This document shows, in pieces, positions 27,601 to 35,374 of a stretch of 64,000 bases of DNA. The position numbers and the translations under genes were made by a program. The DNA lies in contig NZ_FOKQ01000018.1 in NCBI RefSeq assembly GCF_900112155.1, positions 1-64,000 on the forward strand. The letters run 5' to 3'. The notes under the pieces are model-generated. The model saw nothing but the letters and a program-made list of their open reading frames with translations, searched no databases and was not told the DNA's origin. Source of the DNA: Hominimerdicola alba. GTDB taxonomy: Bacteria > Bacillota > Clostridia > Oscillospirales > Ruminococcaceae. Numbering within the stretch: position 1 is the stretch's first letter; every line of letters begins with the position of its first letter.

Positions 27601-27987
27601 ATGAAGAATTATACACAAGTATATGTAAAAAACAGTTTTGAAGCAGCTGAAACATACTGTAAAGCTTTTGGCGCAGAAATAACTCGTAAATTTATGAACG
27701 AGGATAACACAGCTTATGAACACTGCGAGTTATCTGTAAACGGGGAAGGTTTTTTGGCATTGGCGGAAGCGAAAAATCCTTGTGATATAGATGTAGTACA
27801 TAAATATAAGTGGGAAACCATGACTTTTAACGTTTTTGAAATGGGAACTGAAGGAGCCGTTTATAATGCTTTTCAAGTTTTGAGCGACGGCGGTGTAATT
27901 ATCAAACCTATCGGAGAACTTCCATGGAGTAAATGCTGTGCTACCATTATTGACAAATATGGCGTGTGCTGGTGGATTTCAATTTAA
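27601..27987 (+). CDS. VOC superfamily / PhnB-like protein
   Basis: 128 aa. The pattern YVKNSFEAAETYCKAFGAEI at the start and DKYGVCWWISI at the end are typical of PhnB-like members of the glyoxalase/bleomycin-resistance superfamily. Members have varied or unknown functions, so none is assigned. Own ribosome site (GCGGAGGTCGCG). Unlike its neighbours it has an AT-rich codon choice (many TTT, AAA and TTA), which may reflect recent acquisition. Confidence 0.75.
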   Translation: MKNYTQVYVKNSFEAAETYCKAFGAEITRKFMNEDNTAYEHCELSVNGEGFLALAEAKNPCDIDVVHKYKWETMTFNVFEMGTEGAVYNAFQVLSDGGVIIKPIGELPWSKCCATIIDKYGVCWWISI

Positions 27988-28072
27988 CAAATTCTTATTT
28001 ATATTAGGAACACTTTTGTAAAAAAAGAAAGCTAGAATTTACATTTTTTTTACATAATATCCTGCGTGACAC

Positions 28073-28101
28073 TTGACAACGCACCCACTATATGTTATAA
28101 T
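28073..28101 (+). promoter_or_regulatory. Consensus sigma-A promoter of the rpmG-secE-nusG-rplK-rplA operon
   Basis: TTGACA, 17-nt spacer, TATAAT: full consensus at both hexamers, as expected for a growth-rate-limiting operon. Confidence 0.9.
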
Positions 28102-28107
28102 ATGTGT

Positions 28108-28277
28108 ACCTCTTTATGAGGTCTATTTTTTTGCGCCGAAAAAAACGGAGGCAGAAAATCATAAGTTACCTCAGAATGCCGTAAGGTGCGGCATTTGCGC
28201 TTAAATGCGCATGAGGGAGGCAAAGACGTACCCCAACCGTTCTTTGAGGGGTATAAATTTCGTCAGGAGGTGCCGAA
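28108..28277 (+). promoter_or_regulatory. Structured 170-nt leader of the rpmG operon
   Basis: Three consecutive inverted repeats sit between promoter and rpmG: AATGCCG/CGGCATT, TGCGC-TTAAA-GCGCA and TACCCC/GGGGTA, with an internal GAGGGAGGC and the rpmG site CAGGAGG just after. No coding frame is apparent. It is likely an RNA-level control region. I cannot match it to a known ribosomal-protein leader. Confidence 0.5.
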
Positions 28278-28427
28278 ATGAGAGTTAAGATCACACTCGC
28301 GTGCACAGAGTGCAAGCAGAGAAACTACAACACCAAGAAGAACAAGAAGAATGACCCTGACAGACTTGAGATGAATAAGTACTGCAAGTTCTGCAAGAAG
28401 CACACTCTTCACAAAGAGACTAAGTGA
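28278..28427 (+). CDS. rpmG: 50S ribosomal protein L33
   Basis: 49 aa ([20 protein letters not shown] at the start, with CKFCKKH near the end). The two CxxC pairs mark the zinc-binding C+ form. First gene of the operon, with CAGGAGGTGCCGAA before the ATG. The order rpmG-secE-nusG is the common bacterial one. No tRNA gene is seen next to it. Confidence 0.95.
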   Translation: MRVKITLACTECKQRNYNTKKNKKNDPDRLEMNKYCKFCKKHTLHKETK

Positions 28428-28445
28428 TTCTGAAAGGAGTTAGCT

Positions 28446-28700
28446 ATGGCTAAGGACGCTAAGGACACAAAGTCTAAAAAGAAGGACGCGAAAGAGGAAA
28501 AGAAGAAGGGCGGACTCGGTAAGTATTTCAAAGAGCTTCGCGCTGAACTGAAAAAGGTCGTATGGCCCACAAGACAGCAGGTCGTTAACAATACGGGTGT
28601 TGTACTTGTAGTAATGTCAGTAGTAGGTCTGTTCCTTTTCGCAGTCGATACTGGACTGAGCTATGCTATAAGCAAGCTGATCAGTCTGGGTACAGGCTAA
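28446..28700 (+). CDS. secE: Protein translocase subunit SecE
   Basis: 84 aa. A Lys-rich N-terminal stretch, then the SecE signature (KYFKELRAELKKVVWPTRQQ) and one membrane helix (VVLVVMSVVGLFLFAVDTGL). Small single-helix SecE of the Gram-positive type, part of SecYEG. AAAGGAGTTAGCT precedes it; the gene lies 18 nt after rpmG. Confidence 0.95.
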   Translation: MAKDAKDTKSKKKDAKEEKKKGGLGKYFKELRAELKKVVWPTRQQVVNNTGVVLVVMSVVGLFLFAVDTGLSYAISKLISLGTG

Positions 28701-28743
28701 ATGCCTGTGACGGTATGAACGACATCAATATGGAGGTTTAAGC

Positions 28744-29271
28744 ATGGCAGAAGAAGCAAAGTGGTATGTAGTACACACCTATTCCGGCTATGAGAATAAG
28801 GTAGCCCAGAATATTGAAAAGGTCGTTGAAAACCGTAAGCTCCACGATCTTATCCCTGAAGTGAGGATCCCTATGGAGACCGTCACTGAGATAAAGGGCG
28901 AAAAGACCGTTGAAGCAGAAAAGAAGCTGTTCCCCAGCTATGTGCTGGTGAAGATGGTCCTTACAGATGACAGCTGGTATATAGTAAGGAATACCAGAGG
29001 CGTTACAGGATTTGTAGGTCCCGGAAGCAAGCCCGTGCCCCTTTCCGACAGGGAAGTTGAGGCTCTCGGCGTTGATACGGGCACGCAGACAGTCAGAACG
29101 GATATCGCAGTTGGTGACGATGTTATCATGGTCGGCGGTTCCTTCGACGGCATGAGCGGTACAGTTTCCGCACTTGACCTTGAAAATGCTGCGGCAGATG
29201 TAACAGTGTCTATGTTCGGCAGAGAAACATCAGTAACACTGCCCCTCACTCAGCTGAGGAAAGAGGACTGA
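28744..29271 (+). CDS. nusG: Transcription termination/antitermination protein NusG
   Basis: 175 aa. NGN domain (WYVVHTYSGYENKVAQNIEK; LFPSYVLVKM; VRNTRGVTGFVG) followed by a KOW domain (VGDDVIMVGGSFDGMSGTVS). Binds RNA polymerase and affects pausing, termination and coupling. Position after secE and before rplK is standard. Confidence 0.97.
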   Translation: MAEEAKWYVVHTYSGYENKVAQNIEKVVENRKLHDLIPEVRIPMETVTEIKGEKTVEAEKKLFPSYVLVKMVLTDDSWYIVRNTRGVTGFVGPGSKPVPLSDREVEALGVDTGTQTVRTDIAVGDDVIMVGGSFDGMSGTVSALDLENAAADVTVSMFGRETSVTLPLTQLRKED

Positions 29272-29276
29272 TAATT

Positions 29277-29386
29277 AACAGCTTGGGGTGAGATCCCCCG
29301 CAAGTAAGCATGAGGAAGTTAAGCTTCCGGAAACGTGGGAGAGCCGCAAGGCTCGCCTTACCACTTAATTATGGAGGTGCAATATA
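29277..29386 (+). promoter_or_regulatory. Structured RNA element upstream of rplK (probable L1 autoregulatory site)
   Basis: The 115-nt gap between nusG and rplK folds into a branched structure. An outer GGTGAG/CTTACC stem and an inner TCCCCCGC/GTGGGA pairing enclose hairpins GGAAG-TTAAG-CTTCC and GAGCC-GCAA-GGCTC. Known biology: L1 (rplA) represses its own mRNA by binding a mimic of its 23S site near rplK. Assignment to L1 is inference from position. Confidence 0.5.
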
Positions 29387-29812
29387 ATGGCACAGAAGGT
29401 AGTAGGCTATATCAAGCTTCAGATCCCCGCAGGAAAGGCAACTCCTGCTCCCCCTGTTGGTCCTGCACTGGGTCAGCACGGCGTTAACATTATGGCATTC
29501 ACAAAGGATTTCAACGAGAGAACCAAGAACGATATCGGTCTGATCATCCCTGTTGTAATCACTGTTTATGCTGACAGATCATTCACATTCATCACCAAGA
29601 CTCCTCCTGCAGCAGTTCTGATCAAGAAGGCTTGCAAGATCGAGTCCGGTTCCGGCGTTCCTAACAAGACCAAGGTTGCAACTATCACCAAGGATCAGGT
29701 TAGACAGATCGCTGAGCAGAAGATGCCCGACCTCAACGCAGCTAACATCGACACTGCAATGAGCATGATCGCAGGTACCTGCAGATCTATGGGCGTTGTA
29801 GTTGAGGACTGA
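29387..29812 (+). CDS. rplK: 50S ribosomal protein L11
   Basis: 141 aa, the normal length. Full family sequence from [20 protein letters not shown] through the C-terminal RNA-binding domain ([20 protein letters not shown]). Forms the GTPase-associated centre with 23S rRNA. Preceded by ATGGAGGTGCAATATA. Confidence 0.98.
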   Translation: MAQKVVGYIKLQIPAGKATPAPPVGPALGQHGVNIMAFTKDFNERTKNDIGLIIPVVITVYADRSFTFITKTPPAAVLIKKACKIESGSGVPNKTKVATITKDQVRQIAEQKMPDLNAANIDTAMSMIAGTCRSMGVVVED

Positions 29813-29827
29813 GGGGAGGAATAAAGA

Positions 29828-30523
29828 ATGAAGCACGGAAAGAAGTATGTTGACGCTGCTAAGGTAGTTGACAAGGCTAAGCAGTACGATGCAGTTGAGG
29901 CTCTTGAGCTGGCTGCTAACAATGCAAAGGCTAAGTTCGATGAGACCATCGAGCTCCACATCCGTCTGGGCGTTGACTCCAGACACGCTGACCAGCAGGT
30001 TAGAGGCGCTGTTGTTCTCCCTAACGGTACCGGTAAGAAGGTAAGAGTTCTGGTATTCTGCAAGGAAGACAAGATCGAGGCTGCAAAGGCAGCTGGCGCT
30101 GAGTATGCAGGCGGCATGGAGTTCGTTGATAAGATCACTAAGGAAAACTGGATGGATTTCGACGTAGTTATCGCTTCTCCCGATATGATGGGCGTTGTTG
30201 GTAGACTCGGTAAGGTCCTCGGTCCCCGTGGTCTGATGCCTAACCCCAAGGCTGGTACTGTTACTCCCGATGTTGCAAAGGCTGTAACTGATGCTAAGGC
30301 TGGTAAGATCGAGTACAGACTCGACAAGACCAACATCATTCACTGCCCCATCGGTAAGGCTTCCTTCGGCGTAGAGAAGCTGGAGCAGAACTTCAATACT
30401 CTCGTTGATGCAGTAGTTAAGGCTAAGCCTGCAGCTGCAAAGGGTCAGTATCTGAAGAGCATCACTGTTGCTTCTACTATGGGCGTTGGTATCAGAGTAA
30501 ATACCGCTAAGTACGGCAACTAA
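29828..30523 (+). CDS. rplA: 50S ribosomal protein L1
   Basis: 231 aa. Complete L1 with the signature segment [19 protein letters not shown] and the C-terminal [15 protein letters not shown]. Lies 15 nt after rplK, with GGGGAGGAATAAAGA upstream. Terminator follows directly, so rplJ-rplL are not in this transcript; what follows here is a sigma-factor locus. Confidence 0.98.
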   Translation: MKHGKKYVDAAKVVDKAKQYDAVEALELAANNAKAKFDETIELHIRLGVDSRHADQQVRGAVVLPNGTGKKVRVLVFCKEDKIEAAKAAGAEYAGGMEFVDKITKENWMDFDVVIASPDMMGVVGRLGKVLGPRGLMPNPKAGTVTPDVAKAVTDAKAGKIEYRLDKTNIIHCPIGKASFGVEKLEQNFNTLVDAVVKAKPAAAKGQYLKSITVASTMGVGIRVNTAKYGN

Positions 30524-30536
30524 TTTTGTTCGTTAT

Positions 30537-30570
30537 GCGTGTATCCGTTTATGCGGGTACACGCTTTTTT
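30537..30570 (+). terminator. Rho-independent terminator after rplA
   Basis: GCGTGTATCCG / CGGGTACACGC stem (30537-30547, 30554-30564) followed by six T. Confidence 0.88.
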
Positions 30571-30648
30571 CTTGAAAAAATATTTTATGGTTATCCCGCT
30601 AACATATCAAATTTATTTGTGTTATTTCGGAACTTGAAATACTTGGCG

Positions 30649-30689
30649 GATATCCTTACCCCCCGCCGTAGGCGGGGGGTGAGGATATC
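30649..30689. repeat. Long perfect-type palindrome (19-bp stem, 3-nt loop)
   Basis: GATATCCTTACCCCCCGCC (30649-30667) pairs with GGCGGGGGGTGAGGATATC (30671-30689) with a single mismatch around GTA. It has no T-tract and follows an already sufficient terminator. It looks like a REP-type or miniature mobile palindrome, not a terminator. Only one copy in this window. Confidence 0.6.
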
Positions 30690-30841
30690 ATCGACACAAT
30701 GTTTTCTTGTTATATATCACTATGGCGTGGTGTGGGAAAGGGATAGTCAAAAAATTTTTTTAGAAAAAGTGAGTGGTTTTATTTTTTCTCACGTATATGT
30801 ATATGAAAGATCTTTCAGAACTAAGAAAAGGAGGATACCTA

Positions 30842-32128
30842 ATGAAAAATTTAACAGAGCTTCTAAAGGACATCCCCCTTGATGAGATGACGGGAGGTCT
30901 TGATATGAATATCAGCGAAGAAAATAGAATAAAAACCAATGTGCAGAACAACAAAGCTAAAATAAAGAACAAAGCCCCGGCAGCCGTAGCCATAGCAGCC
31001 TGTGCGGCTGTAGCCGTGGCTGGTGCGATGCATTACAGGGGCAACGATATCCCCGAACCCGGTGTGTCCAATGACAGCACCGTCACTACGGATGCAGAGG
31101 ATTGCACCGAAGTTACCGATGCAATATCGACAGATGACGAAGATTACACAAAAGCGAATAACGAAAAATATATCCGTCTCTGGTATGAAGATCACGGAAG
31201 GGACTATGACCTTGTAAAGGATCGTATAACCATTATGGATTCCGAGGAATGCGAGGAGTTAAGCGGCGGCGGTTATATACAGGGTTTATATGTAACCGGT
31301 GAATCGAAGTTCGTTGGAATCCCCGATGTTGATATCAGGGTTGCTGATGTAAGGGTATCCTATCCGTTCTATGAGATAGATTATTTAATAAAGTCAGATG
31401 ACGCAGACTTACTTGATGACGTTGTTCTGAGCTCTGGATTCTTTGTCGGCGAATATAGCTATTATACCAATGATACTAAACTGTCTTGGCGTGGAGAAGA
31501 TGTCGCAATATACACTGCTCATATCGATCTGTCTAAGGGAGATGCCTATGATCATGCAAAACTTGGCGAAAAACTCGGCGTGACTGTTGCTGATAAATAT
31601 TTAGCCGAATTCACACTGGGCGAGGATATCGAGTTCGATCCTGAATATGTATATGACCACCATATCTCCGCGAATGCAGACGGAAAGTGGAATATACAGC
31701 GCGCTCTATATCCCGAACAGGGTAACGTTGATATCGATTATACGATAAATTCCGTTGATTACTCGAATTATAATCTGGCATTCAATTTTACTCTCAATAC
31801 GGAGCTGAACAATTTTGATTCGTTCTTCTTTGGCGAAGAGATAGCTACAGTATTCCACAGTGATGAATATGTGGCTGAATTAGAGGCTGCAGGCAAACTG
31901 GAATATGGAACAGAACTGGGCTGTGAATACGACCCTGACCGTGACTACCACTTTGTTAAGCTTGAATATGCAGACGGCACTATTAAAAATCTTGATTTCA
32001 ACGCTGTTGCCACACGAGAGCTCGATGACGGCACTTTGACCATCACATTCAATAGCCTTGACTATCCCTTTGATGCCGACAGTGTTACAGCTATCCATCT
32101 TGGTTCAGCCGTTATACCTGTAAAATAA
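30842..32128 (+). CDS. Membrane protein, putative anti-sigma factor partnered with the ECF sigma factor
   Basis: 428 aa, start at 30842 after AAAAGGAGGATACCTA. A short cytoplasmic N-terminus (LTELLKDIPLDEMTGGLDMN; EENRIKTNVQNNK) leads to one helix (APAAVAIAACAAVAVAGAM) and then about 330 acidic extracellular residues with a beta-rich look. This plan resembles clostridial anti-sigma proteins of the DUF4179 kind, in which the N-terminal part holds the sigma factor. The assignment rests on context: the ECF sigma gene is 35 nt downstream. Here the anti-sigma candidate comes first, the reverse of the common order. Confidence 0.55.
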   Translation: MKNLTELLKDIPLDEMTGGLDMNISEENRIKTNVQNNKAKIKNKAPAAVAIAACAAVAVAGAMHYRGNDIPEPGVSNDSTVTTDAEDCTEVTDAISTDDEDYTKANNEKYIRLWYEDHGRDYDLVKDRITIMDSEECEELSGGGYIQGLYVTGESKFVGIPDVDIRVADVRVSYPFYEIDYLIKSDDADLLDDVVLSSGFFVGEYSYYTNDTKLSWRGEDVAIYTAHIDLSKGDAYDHAKLGEKLGVTVADKYLAEFTLGEDIEFDPEYVYDHHISANADGKWNIQRALYPEQGNVDIDYTINSVDYSNYNLAFNFTLNTELNNFDSFFFGEEIATVFHSDEYVAELEAAGKLEYGTELGCEYDPDRDYHFVKLEYADGTIKNLDFNAVATRELDDGTLTITFNSLDYPFDADSVTAIHLGSAVIPVK

Positions 32129-32163
32129 TATCATAAAAAACAAAAAAGAAAGGCGGTGACACC

Positions 32164-32718
32164 ATGACCGATGAAGAGATACTAACGCTCATGCAGCAAA
32201 ATGATTCCTCAGCACTTGATGCGCTGATGGCAAAATACAAGACCCTCGTGAGCTTCATAATCTCCCAGTCGGTCAGGGGCAGCGCCGATGTTGAGGAAGC
32301 TGTGCAGGATACCTTCTTCAAGGTGTGGCGCAACAGGTCTTCCATAGATACCGAAAAACGAAGCCTTAAAGGCTACATAAGTATGCTGGCGAAATGCTGT
32401 GCCGAGGACAAGCGCCGAAGCACCGCCCGCCATGCCGCTACCGACGATATCTCCGAAAAAGAAAACGACCTCGGAATCGATATCGACTACGAGGACGAAG
32501 CCGCAAAAAAGGAGAATATGCGCATCATCGCCGAAACTATCCGCGAGATGCCCTCTCCCGACCGCGAAATATTTATAGACAGATACTACTTCCGTCTCGC
32601 CGTAAAGGATATCGCCGATATGCGTAACTTAAAGCCCAAAAAAGTTGAAAATATCCTCGCCCGCCGCAAGAAAAAACTGGGCAAGGAACTCCTGAAAAAA
32701 GGCATTATCCTCTCTTAA
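32164..32718 (+). CDS. ECF-type RNA polymerase sigma factor
   Basis: 184 aa. Region 2 (LDALMAKYKTLVSFII; ADVEEAVQDTFFKVWRNRSS) and region 4 (MPSPDREIFIDRYYF; LKPKKVENILARRKKKL) are clear. Directs a regulon that cannot be identified here. AAAGGCGGTGACACC precedes the ATG. Co-transcribed with the membrane protein upstream and ended by a perfect terminator. Confidence 0.92.
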   Translation: MTDEEILTLMQQNDSSALDALMAKYKTLVSFIISQSVRGSADVEEAVQDTFFKVWRNRSSIDTEKRSLKGYISMLAKCCAEDKRRSTARHAATDDISEKENDLGIDIDYEDEAAKKENMRIIAETIREMPSPDREIFIDRYYFRLAVKDIADMRNLKPKKVENILARRKKKLGKELLKKGIILS

Positions 32719-32724
32719 ATAGAC

Positions 32725-32763
32725 AAAAGACACTTTCGCACCAAACGAAAGTGTCTTTTCTTT
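32725..32763 (+). terminator. Rho-independent terminator of the sigma-factor operon
   Basis: Perfect 14-bp arms AAAAGACACTTTCG (32725-32738) / CGAAAGTGTCTTTT (32746-32759), 7 nt after the stop, followed by CTTTT. Confidence 0.88.
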
Positions 32764-32820
32764 TAGTCTAAATATTAAGGGCTGTTTTGTAGAAGCAGAA
32801 GCCGTTCTCTCGACCCTGAC

Positions 32821-32880
32821 AATAATTATGAATTAATGAACGCAATAACGCTGCGCTTTTATTGCTATGAATTATGAATT
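32821..32880 (-). repeat. Dispersed ~60-bp repeat, copy 1 (at the rlmH stop codon)
   Basis: Minus strand: AATTCATAATTCATAGC, then AATAAAAGCGCAGCGTTATT, GCGTTCATTAATTCATAATT and ATT. It shares about 45 bases with copy 2 at 40752 and overlaps the rlmH TGA. Inside it GCAATAA/TTATTGC can pair across GCGCAGCG. Copies 2 and 3 sit at the stops of ruvB and the methyltransferase gene. Confidence 0.75.
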
Positions 32881-33365
32881 CATTTGTGGTATTTCGAGCC
32901 CTTGGCTATCTGAAAACCCCTGTATACCTGTTCCAGCAGAAGTATCCTGGCAAGCTGATGGGGGAATGTCATCTTCGACATTGAAAGCTTCATGTCTGCC
33001 CGCTGTTTTACCGATGGCGCGATGCCAAATGAGGACCCGATGATGAAATTCAGCGTGGAATAACCGCGGGTGCCGCAGTCTGACATAGCCGATGAAAGTT
33101 CTTCGCTGGTCAGCTGTTTGCCCTCGATGCACATGGCGATGTTATACGCGCCGTTGGCATTCAGGTACTTTTCCATGGAAGCCGCTTCGCTTTCCAGCGC
33201 CGCCTCTATCTCCTTGGCAGAGGGGTCATCTGAAAGCCGATACTCGTTCAGCTCCACTATCTCGATCTTGCAGAAAGCCCCAAGACGTTTCACGTACTCA
33301 GCCGCCGCGTCACGCCAGTACTTTTCTTTCAGCTTGCCCACAGTTATAAGATTCACTCTCAGCAT
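32880..33365 (-). CDS. rlmH: 23S rRNA pseudouridine-1915 N3-methyltransferase RlmH
   Basis: 161 aa, typical size. SPOUT-class methyltransferase: starts MLRVNLITVGKLKEKYWRDA, with the SAM-binding knot residues in FIIGSSFGIAPSV and the C-terminal SKMTFPHQLARILLLEQVYR and YHK. The start overlaps the stop of the MBL gene (TAATG), so translation is coupled; longer frames upstream lie inside that gene. Its stop lies inside a dispersed repeat. Confidence 0.95.
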   Translation of the reverse strand: MLRVNLITVGKLKEKYWRDAAAEYVKRLGAFCKIEIVELNEYRLSDDPSAKEIEAALESEAASMEKYLNANGAYNIAMCIEGKQLTSEELSSAMSDCGTRGYSTLNFIIGSSFGIAPSVKQRADMKLSMSKMTFPHQLARILLLEQVYRGFQIAKGSKYHK

Positions 33366-34150
33366 TAAAAGACCACCGCCCTTCCCGTGCCCTCGGGCTT
33401 TGCCGCCGCCAGAAGATAATCCTCTCCCCGCACATAGCCGCAAAGCGCCTTGACAGCACTGTTTTCCGCCAGCGTTGGCGTGTTGTTGTGCTGACTTATG
33501 TGCCCCAGCACAAAGCTGTAAACTCCCGCCTTGACAAGACGAACCAACTCACGACCGCAGTCGCCATTTGAAAGATGTCCCCGCTCGGAAACTATCCTAG
33601 CCTGTAAGTCAGGGGGATATGGTCCGTACCTCAGCATCTTCGGGTCGTAATTCGATTCCAGAAGTACCAGCCTGCACTTTGCAAGCTGTTCATGAATATC
33701 ATCCGTCACCGTACCAAGATCGGTGCAGACAGCACAGTCAGTCCCGCCGGGAACAGTTATCCTGTAACCGCAGCTTACGGGAGTGTCATGGGGTGTCCTG
33801 AAAGCCGTGACCCCGAAACCGCTTATATCTACGGTGTTTTCATCAAGCTCTTCCAGCCTGCAGCCCTCACAGACCTTGTCATTCGATGCCAGAATTTCAA
33901 GATTGCCCGAAAGGGAGTAAACAGGCACTTTCAGCTTCTTCGTCAGAACTTTCAGCCCTGCGATATGGTCGGTGTGAGTGTGTGTGACAAGCACCGCCCG
34001 AACAGCAGAGGTATCTATACCCGCATTACCCAGAGCCGTGCATATCTTCTTGCAGCTCACTCCAGCATCCACGAGTATGCCTGCCTTTTCGTCCCCTATG
34101 TAAGTGCAGTTTCCGCTGCTGGATGAGAAGAGGGGGTACATCCTAGCCAT
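33365..34150 (-). CDS. MBL-fold metallohydrolase, YycJ/WalJ-like
   Basis: 261 aa. Metallo-beta-lactamase fold with the metal motif THTHTDH (HxHxDH) and a final HISQHNN. Residues SSSSGNCTYIGD at the start and LLESNYDP in the middle are typical of the YycJ/WalJ group. Members near the walRK system affect cell-wall or DNA-end processing, but the substrate is not settled. Start at 34150 after AAGGAGGTTTTCA, overlapping the end of the HAD gene by 8 nt. Its 3' end overlaps rlmH, an association seen in many Firmicutes. Confidence 0.88.
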   Translation of the reverse strand: MARMYPLFSSSSGNCTYIGDEKAGILVDAGVSCKKICTALGNAGIDTSAVRAVLVTHTHTDHIAGLKVLTKKLKVPVYSLSGNLEILASNDKVCEGCRLEELDENTVDISGFGVTAFRTPHDTPVSCGYRITVPGGTDCAVCTDLGTVTDDIHEQLAKCRLVLLESNYDPKMLRYGPYPPDLQARIVSERGHLSNGDCGRELVRLVKAGVYSFVLGHISQHNNTPTLAENSAVKALCGYVRGEDYLLAAAKPEGTGRAVVF

Positions 34151-34961
34151 TGAAAACCTCCTTGAGATACTTTGCCACACCGTTCTCGGTGTTAGCGCCT
34201 ATTATCTTGTCAGCCGCTGTTTTCAGCTGAGGTGTCGCGTTGCCGACAGCTATTTTTTCGTCTGCCGCATCGAACATGGGCAGGTCATTAAGGTTGTCAC
34301 CGAAAGCCGTTATCTTTGTACATCCCAGCTTTTCGCGGAGATACCGCACGCCGGCTTCCTTTGAAGCGTTTGCGCTGAAAACTTCCAGATACCACTCTTC
34401 GCCGTAGATATCGGGGTAGTATGCAAGCTTTATATCGCTTTCGTCTTTCAGCGCATCATACATCGGCTGAAGCTTTTCGCGGCAGTCGATGAAGCAGAAG
34501 TAAATCACATCATCTGCAAGATTTTCGAGCCTGTCCGTATTGCAGAAATTCTTGCCGTATCTTTGTACTCTTTCCTCATAAAACTCATGCATGGTATTGT
34601 TGATAAGATTGTCATAAGCAGTGGTCATGACATTATCCTGCATACGGTACATGAAGGGCGCCAGATTCAGTTCAAGGCGGAGTTTCAGCACCTTTGCCAC
34701 AGCGGCATCGCTAAGCTTGTTTACTACATCGAACGCTTTTTTTACAGGGTCGGATATCAGTACGCCATTCATAAGTATCAGCGGTATCCTGAGGTCCAGG
34801 TCTTTGAGTATTATGCCCACAGAAGCGGGACTGCGGGCTGTTGCTACAGTAAACGACATACCCCGGGAGATAAGTTCGTTGAGGTCGGCTGCTGTCTCGG
34901 CAGGCAGCTCGGCATTTTTATCGAGCAGAGTACCGTCGAGGTCGGAAATGAACAGATGCAT
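34143..34961 (-). CDS. HAD-superfamily hydrolase, Cof type
   Basis: 272 aa. Motif I DLDGTLLD (nucleophile Asp at about 7, general acid at about 9), motif II TVATARS, and motif IV FGDNLNDLPMFD; the C2-type cap between them marks the Cof/YbiV sugar-phosphate phosphatase group. The substrate is unknown. First gene of a HAD-MBL-rlmH unit, with AAAGGAGAAAACC upstream. Confidence 0.9.
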   Translation of the reverse strand: MHLFISDLDGTLLDKNAELPAETAADLNELISRGMSFTVATARSPASVGIILKDLDLRIPLILMNGVLISDPVKKAFDVVNKLSDAAVAKVLKLRLELNLAPFMYRMQDNVMTTAYDNLINNTMHEFYEERVQRYGKNFCNTDRLENLADDVIYFCFIDCREKLQPMYDALKDESDIKLAYYPDIYGEEWYLEVFSANASKEAGVRYLREKLGCTKITAFGDNLNDLPMFDAADEKIAVGNATPQLKTAADKIIGANTENGVAKYLKEVFNG

Positions 34962-35081
34962 GGTTTTCTCCTTTCTGTTGTTGGATATATTTGGTCTTTC
35001 ACTCTATAAATCAAATAGGCTACCCGTTACACACTCACCACCCAAATTTTTCCTGAAAAACAAAAAATCTCCAAAAACCTC

Positions 35082-35110
35082 TTGCAATTTCTGATAATTT
35101 ATGTTATACT
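35082..35110 (+). promoter_or_regulatory. Sigma-A promoter of the rubredoxin gene
   Basis: TTGCAA, 17-nt spacer, TATACT, 30 nt upstream of the rubredoxin ATG. Confidence 0.7.
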
Positions 35111-35139
35111 TATAAAAATTTTATTAAGGAGGTATTTCT

Positions 35140-35298
35140 ATGAAATACGTATGTAACATTTGTGGCTATATCTATGACCCTGCTGAGGGCGCACCCGATA
35201 ACGGAGTACCCGCAGGCACCGAGTGGGAGAATGTTCCCGATGATTTCGTATGTCCTCTGTGCGGCGTAGGCAAGGACAATTTCAGCCCCGAGGGATAA
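35140..35298 (+). CDS. Rubredoxin
   Basis: 52 aa. The FeS4 site is formed by Cys 5 and 8 (CNICGY) and Cys 38 and 41 (CPLCGV), with the conserved YDPAEG and PDDFVCP segments. A small cytoplasmic electron carrier, common in anaerobes for oxygen and peroxide reduction. TTAAGGAGGTATTTCT lies before the ATG. Monocistronic between a promoter and a bidirectional terminator. Confidence 0.97.
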   Translation: MKYVCNICGYIYDPAEGAPDNGVPAGTEWENVPDDFVCPLCGVGKDNFSPEG

Positions 35299-35337
35299 TT
35301 TTACGGGGATATTTGTCACAAACCGATAACATCAATA

Positions 35338-35374
35338 AAGCCCCTCTGCCGCAAGGCGGAGGGACTTGTTTTTA
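35338..35374. terminator. Bidirectional terminator between rubredoxin and murA
   Basis: CCTCTGCC-GCAA-GGCGGAGG stem with a T-rich run on the plus side and TTTATT on the minus side. It serves both converging genes. Confidence 0.75.

Noticed and set aside
29579-30343. Long minus-strand frames opposite rplK and rplA
   Set aside because: Shadows produced by the strong codon bias of the ribosomal protein genes; no ribosome sites.
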